Positions 5,685 to 8,841 of a stretch of 8,841 nt of DNA are shown in pieces. The number at the start of each line of letters is the position of its first letter. The stretch's first letter is position 1. Below the pieces are notes generated by a model. The model did not search any database, had not been told where the DNA came from, and saw nothing but the letters and a program-made list of their open reading frames with translations. Made by a program: the position numbers and the translations under genes. The stretch is taken from positions 1-8,841 of the forward strand of contig JABSPI010000016.1 in NCBI GenBank assembly GCA_013214365.1. The letters are read 5' to 3'. Origin of the DNA: Erythrobacter sp. (GTDB lineage Bacteria > Pseudomonadota > Alphaproteobacteria > Sphingomonadales > Sphingomonadaceae).

Positions 5685-8600
5685 CTAGCGTCCGACAATG
5701 TCAGGCGGCCCCTGAACCGGCGGCTGAGATGGCCGTGCAGTGACAGCGCCAACACCCCCTTCCGGCAATTGTGTCAATTCCTGCCCCTCGGGGATGACCG
5801 CCAGTTTAATCGGCACGCCCGCGCTGAAATAGCGATCCGCGAGGAATTGCATGATTTGCGGGGTGGTTTGCGAATAATCCGCCAGCAGCGAGCGCAGCAA
5901 GCCAACCCGGCGCGGATCAAAGCTCGACCCTTCCAGATTGTAGAGCCAGAATTGGTTTCCGGTCGATGCGCGCCGGACCCTTTGCGCCAGTGGTTCGGTG
6001 ACGCGGTCGATTTCATCTGCGCTGGGCGGGTTGTCGATCAGGTCCTGCGCGATCCGCTGTGCCTCGGCGAAAAACACCGGCACGAAATCGGGTTCCAATT
6101 GCGCCAAGGCAACGATCTTGCCTCCGCCTTCGATATCGCTTGGCCAGTTGGAATAGATTTGCGGGCTATAGGTTGCGCCCAGCGCTTCGCGCAGGCTTTC
6201 CAACAGACGATTGTTGAAAATCTGAACCAGGATTTCGAGCTGGCGCGATTCGCGAATACTGGTCATCCCGCCCCCGCTTGGCCACGCCACAGCTGCGGCC
6301 GCCTGGTTGGCATCGCCGCGATGGGTCAATACGATCGGATCGGGTTTGGCCGCGGGAAATGCGGGCACGCGCGCGGCAATCACGGGGTTAATCGGCTCGC
6401 GCTCGAGTAAGGCGCCGAAAGTGACCCGCATCTGTTCGACAATCTCATCCCGGTCAAACTCGCCAAACACCAAAACCTCTACCTCACCCTGCTGAAGCAA
6501 GGGTTCCCAAACTGCGCGAAAACCCTCGGGCGTGACAGTGTCGAGCATGTCCGGGGTCGGGGTGGCAAAACGCGGATCATTGTCGGTGAGGATATATTCA
6601 AAATCGCGCCCCAACACCGCATTGGGGCTGGTCGAGTAAGAATTGTAGGCCAATTGAGCGGCCCGCTGCGCACGGATGACCGGATCCGCATCCCAGCGCG
6701 GCATGCCCAATTTGGCCGCGAACAGATAAAGCTGATCGGCGACATCGCTCGACCGGGTCTGCGCGGTGAAAGTGAACACCGCGTCATCGATTGCAAAATC
6801 AAATCCCAATTTGCGCCCGGTCGCGAGCCGGTCGATCTCGTTCTGGCCCAGATCGCCCACGCCCGAGCCCACCAGCGCCAATTGTCCCAGCGCTGCATAG
6901 ACCGAGCTGTCGGCGTCAAATGCGCGGTAGCCGGCCCCAAAGCGGACCTTAACCGTCACCCGCCCGGGTTCAGCATTATTGGCCCACAACAGCGCGCGCA
7001 CGCCATTGGCAAATTCCACCTTCTCCACCTCCAAAATGCCCAGCGGGCTTGTGTCGGTGATGGTTCCGGGCGGGCCGACCGGGGGCAATTCGTCGAACGA
7101 AATGCTCTCAGCGGCCAGCCGCACAGAGGTGTCCACCTGCGCAGCGGAAGCAAAGGCGGTCTGCAAATCGCTCTGCTCCGCCTCGCCAATTGCGGGGGTG
7201 ACATACACCGCGCGCAGCACATCGCCTTCGAACAAAGCGCGGGTGCGGGCATGCACTTCTTCCGGGTTCATCCGGGCACGCATGCCGCGAAACACGTCGA
7301 GCACCACTTGCGGCGCGGCCACCGTTTCGCGGATATCAACCGCATTGACCAGATTGTCAGCCAGCGATCGGCCCGACTGGACCGAGGCGGTCTCAACCGA
7401 ATTGGCAAAGGCGACTTCAAATTCGGCCGCTTCGCGGTCGATCTCTTCCTGGGTTGGCGGATTGGCAATCGCATCAGCAATCACCCCGCGCACATCGGCA
7501 AGCGCCGCTTGCCAGTCATTGGTCAGCGGGCGCACACTTACAAAGGTCGCATCAGTGGAGCGCGAGACATCATCCTGGCCCACTTGGGCAACGAGGTAGG
7601 AGCCGCCTGCGCGCGCTCTTGCCTCGAGCCGGCGGTTGATGATCGCCTGGCTCAACGCATCGAGCAGCAAACCCTCATTGTAAACAATCGTATCCTGCAC
7701 TTTGCGCCATGGCCGCATGATCGCATAGGTCATGGTGCGCGCCAGATCGGGTTCCACTCCAACCGCCAATTGCCCGATCGGCAGATCGCTGCCTTGGGCA
7801 AGGACAGCGCCAGCCGGCGCCACCGGATCGCCAAAATCGGGGGCAATTCCGGGCTCGCCGGTCCCCTCCCAATCGCCAAACCATTGCTCCACCAATCCGG
7901 CGAGAATCTCCGGATCGGCGTCCCCTGCGACCACCACGACGGTGTTTTCGGGGCGATACCACCGGTCATAAAATGCCTGCATCGAGGCGCCATTGGCCGC
8001 TTGCAGGGTTTCATCGATCCCGATCGGGGACCGGGTGGCAAGCCGTTGGCCGGCAAACAGCGTCTCGCGCGTTAGCTCATTGACCCGCTGCGCCGCCCCG
8101 CCGCGCTCGCGCTTTTCAGCCAGCACAATCGGCAATTCAGCGGCAACATTTGTATCGCTTAAAACCGGGCCGCGGATCATGCCCGAGAGCATTTTGAAGC
8201 TTTCCGACAATTTGGCGCGGTCAATATCGGGAATGTCGAGTTTGTAGGCGGTGTGGGTCGGGCTGGTCTCGGCATTGGTGTCGGCGCCAAAGGTTGCGCC
8301 CATACGTTGCCATGCCGCAATCGCCTCGGCCGGGCCAAGATAGGTGCTCTCACGGAACAGCAAGTGTTCAAGCAGGTGGGCATAGCCTTGTTCAGAATCG
8401 CGTTCATGGAGCGAGCCCACATCGACCCGCACCCGGATCGACACCGCATTGGGGGGCACGCCATTGCGCCGCACTGCATAGCGCAGACCATTGTCCATCT
8501 GCCCAAACAGCCATTCGCGATCGACCGGAACATTGCTGCCTTCATACAGCCACGGGGTCTCATCCGCAGGCTGAACCGCGACCGGCGCGGGGATTTCAGC

Positions 8601-8732
8601 GGCTTCGACCAGCGCAGCAGAGGGGGCGTTATCCTGCGCTGCAAGCGGCCCGCCCCATAGGACAGGGCCCACCAGCGAAGTCGAAACGGAGATGAGGGCG
8701 AAGGCGGCGACCGCCTTGAGAGAGGAATTCAT
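5685..8732 (-). CDS. Secreted M16 family zinc metallopeptidase (insulinase/pitrilysin-like, four-lobed)
   Basis: The 1015-residue protein starts with a Sec signal peptide: MNSSLK, a hydrophobic core to about residue 26, and a likely cut after PLAA or PLAAQ near 32-33. There is no lipobox Cys, so it should be periplasmic or exported. The first M16 lobe has the inverted zinc motif HLLEH (119-123), preceded by GSLHERDSEQGYA. The distal pair E199 and E206 has the 7-residue spacing seen in pitrilysin, so the active site is complete. The second half (from about 570) repeats the fold but lacks HxxEH. It keeps the Arg/Tyr pair of the substrate-binding lobe (R848, Y855 in LREALGATYSP). One active and one inactive half in a single chain is the pitrilysin/insulin-degrading-enzyme plan: a clamshell that degrades peptides, exact substrate unknown. 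I chose ATG 8732 because it gives the signal peptide at once and follows AAGGGGG; the TTG at 8786 only adds 18 residues ahead of it. Confidence 0.93.
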   Translation of the reverse strand: MNSSLKAVAAFALISVSTSLVGPVLWGGPLAAQDNAPSAALVEAAEIPAPVAVQPADETPWLYEGSNVPVDREWLFGQMDNGLRYAVRRNGVPPNAVSIRVRVDVGSLHERDSEQGYAHLLEHLLFRESTYLGPAEAIAAWQRMGATFGADTNAETSPTHTAYKLDIPDIDRAKLSESFKMLSGMIRGPVLSDTNVAAELPIVLAEKRERGGAAQRVNELTRETLFAGQRLATRSPIGIDETLQAANGASMQAFYDRWYRPENTVVVVAGDADPEILAGLVEQWFGDWEGTGEPGIAPDFGDPVAPAGAVLAQGSDLPIGQLAVGVEPDLARTMTYAIMRPWRKVQDTIVYNEGLLLDALSQAIINRRLEARARAGGSYLVAQVGQDDVSRSTDATFVSVRPLTNDWQAALADVRGVIADAIANPPTQEEIDREAAEFEVAFANSVETASVQSGRSLADNLVNAVDIRETVAAPQVVLDVFRGMRARMNPEEVHARTRALFEGDVLRAVYVTPAIGEAEQSDLQTAFASAAQVDTSVRLAAESISFDELPPVGPPGTITDTSPLGILEVEKVEFANGVRALLWANNAEPGRVTVKVRFGAGYRAFDADSSVYAALGQLALVGSGVGDLGQNEIDRLATGRKLGFDFAIDDAVFTFTAQTRSSDVADQLYLFAAKLGMPRWDADPVIRAQRAAQLAYNSYSTSPNAVLGRDFEYILTDNDPRFATPTPDMLDTVTPEGFRAVWEPLLQQGEVEVLVFGEFDRDEIVEQMRVTFGALLEREPINPVIAARVPAFPAAKPDPIVLTHRGDANQAAAAVAWPSGGGMTSIRESRQLEILVQIFNNRLLESLREALGATYSPQIYSNWPSDIEGGGKIVALAQLEPDFVPVFFAEAQRIAQDLIDNPPSADEIDRVTEPLAQRVRRASTGNQFWLYNLEGSSFDPRRVGLLRSLLADYSQTTPQIMQFLADRYFSAGVPIKLAVIPEGQELTQLPEGGVGAVTARPSQPPVQGPPDIVGR

Positions 8733-8733
8733 A

Positions 8734-8748
8734 CCCCCTTTATAGGGG
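8734..8748 (-). promoter_or_regulatory. Ribosome-binding site of the M16 peptidase within a small CCCC/GGGG hairpin
   Basis: On the minus strand CCCC (8748-8745), TATAAA and GGGGG (8738-8734) lie just before the ATG at 8732. The AAGGGGG is the only purine-rich stretch able to act as Shine-Dalgarno site, and it can pair with the CCCC just upstream. The TATAAA loop resembles a -10 box, but no -35 lies at the right distance and it would place the start point at or after the ATG. Confidence 0.45.
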
Positions 8749-8779
8749 CGCAAGCCATGAAGGACCAGTGAATGTGTGA

Positions 8780-8812
8780 GGCGCAATCTACACTTTGATC
8801 AAAGATTGCGCC
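8780..8812. promoter_or_regulatory. Long perfect inverted repeat with an inner palindrome upstream of the M16 peptidase
   Basis: GGCGCAATCT (8780-8789) and AGATTGCGCC (8803-8812) are perfect 10-bp arms around 13 bp. Inside lies the 12-bp palindrome CTTTGATCAAAG (8793-8804), which shares two bases with the right arm, so the two structures exclude each other. The element is 48 bp from the peptidase start. No T-run follows on either strand. It could be an operator, a leader hairpin, or a factor-dependent terminator of a gene beyond the window edge. It does not fit the FNR/FixK pattern TTGAT-N4-ATCAA. Confidence 0.55.
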
Positions 8813-8841
8813 GAAACATGGGATCGGGCCCAAACATTGGC

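Noticed and set aside
6654..8075. 473-codon plus-strand ORF opposite the M16 peptidase
   Set aside because: It lies opposite an unmistakable M16 peptidase, and its composition (many His, Arg, Gly, Pro) is typical of antisense frames in GC-rich DNA.
8733..8786. 18-residue N-terminal extension of the M16 peptidase from a TTG at 8786
   Set aside because: The extension has no ribosome-binding site, begins inside the inverted repeat, and would put a polar segment ahead of a clear signal peptide that starts at ATG 8732.

Overview
The window is GC-rich (about 60% by eye) and reads as a chromosomal segment of an alphaproteobacterium. Sphingomonadales (Erythrobacter or a relative) is my best guess. 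It rests on gene content, a class II DAHP synthase, a long single-chain M16 peptidase, and TTG/CAA codon use within a GC-rich genome; it is an inference, not a database match. All six protein genes lie on the minus strand, so transcription runs from high to low coordinates. I saw no tRNA, rRNA, CRISPR array, transposase or phage gene.

In order of transcription: (1) 8841-8733 is a leader with a perfect 10-bp inverted repeat enclosing a 12-bp palindrome. It precedes a secreted four-lobed M16 (insulinase/pitrilysin-like) zinc peptidase (8732-5685). (2) 5684-5531 is a partly AT-rich leader with a nested inverted repeat, followed by class II 3-deoxy-7-phosphoheptulonate synthase, the first enzyme of the shikimate pathway (5530-4145). 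(3) 4144-3948 holds a terminator-like palindrome and a 16-bp imperfect tandem repeat. Next is a membrane-anchored PAS-GGDEF diguanylate cyclase with active site and I-site intact (3947-2763). (4) 2762-2604 is a leader with two small inverted repeats. It precedes the ergothioneine genes egtB (2603-1266) and egtD (1262-276), and then a renalase-like FAD/NAD(P)-binding oxidoreductase (227-1, cut off by the window edge).

The last three genes look like one operon: gaps are 3 and 48 bp, and egtD has a Shine-Dalgarno site inside the end of egtB. EgtD trimethylates histidine to hercynine, and EgtB oxidatively couples a thiol to hercynine to give a sulfoxide. The C-S lyase (EgtE) that would release ergothioneine is not in the window, nor are egtA or egtC. 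EgtB carries FNSYYE and RWQF motifs like the type II enzymes reported to use cysteine directly, which would make EgtA and EgtC unnecessary. Whether the FAD protein takes part in thiol or redox metabolism is the main open question.

Apart from that gene, the coding content is conventional. The less-explained material is in the short leaders (palindromes and tandem repeats), in the hexamer-repeat linker of EgtB, and in a strong excess of CAATTG words used as the Gln-Leu codon pair. No intergenic gap exceeds 200 bp.
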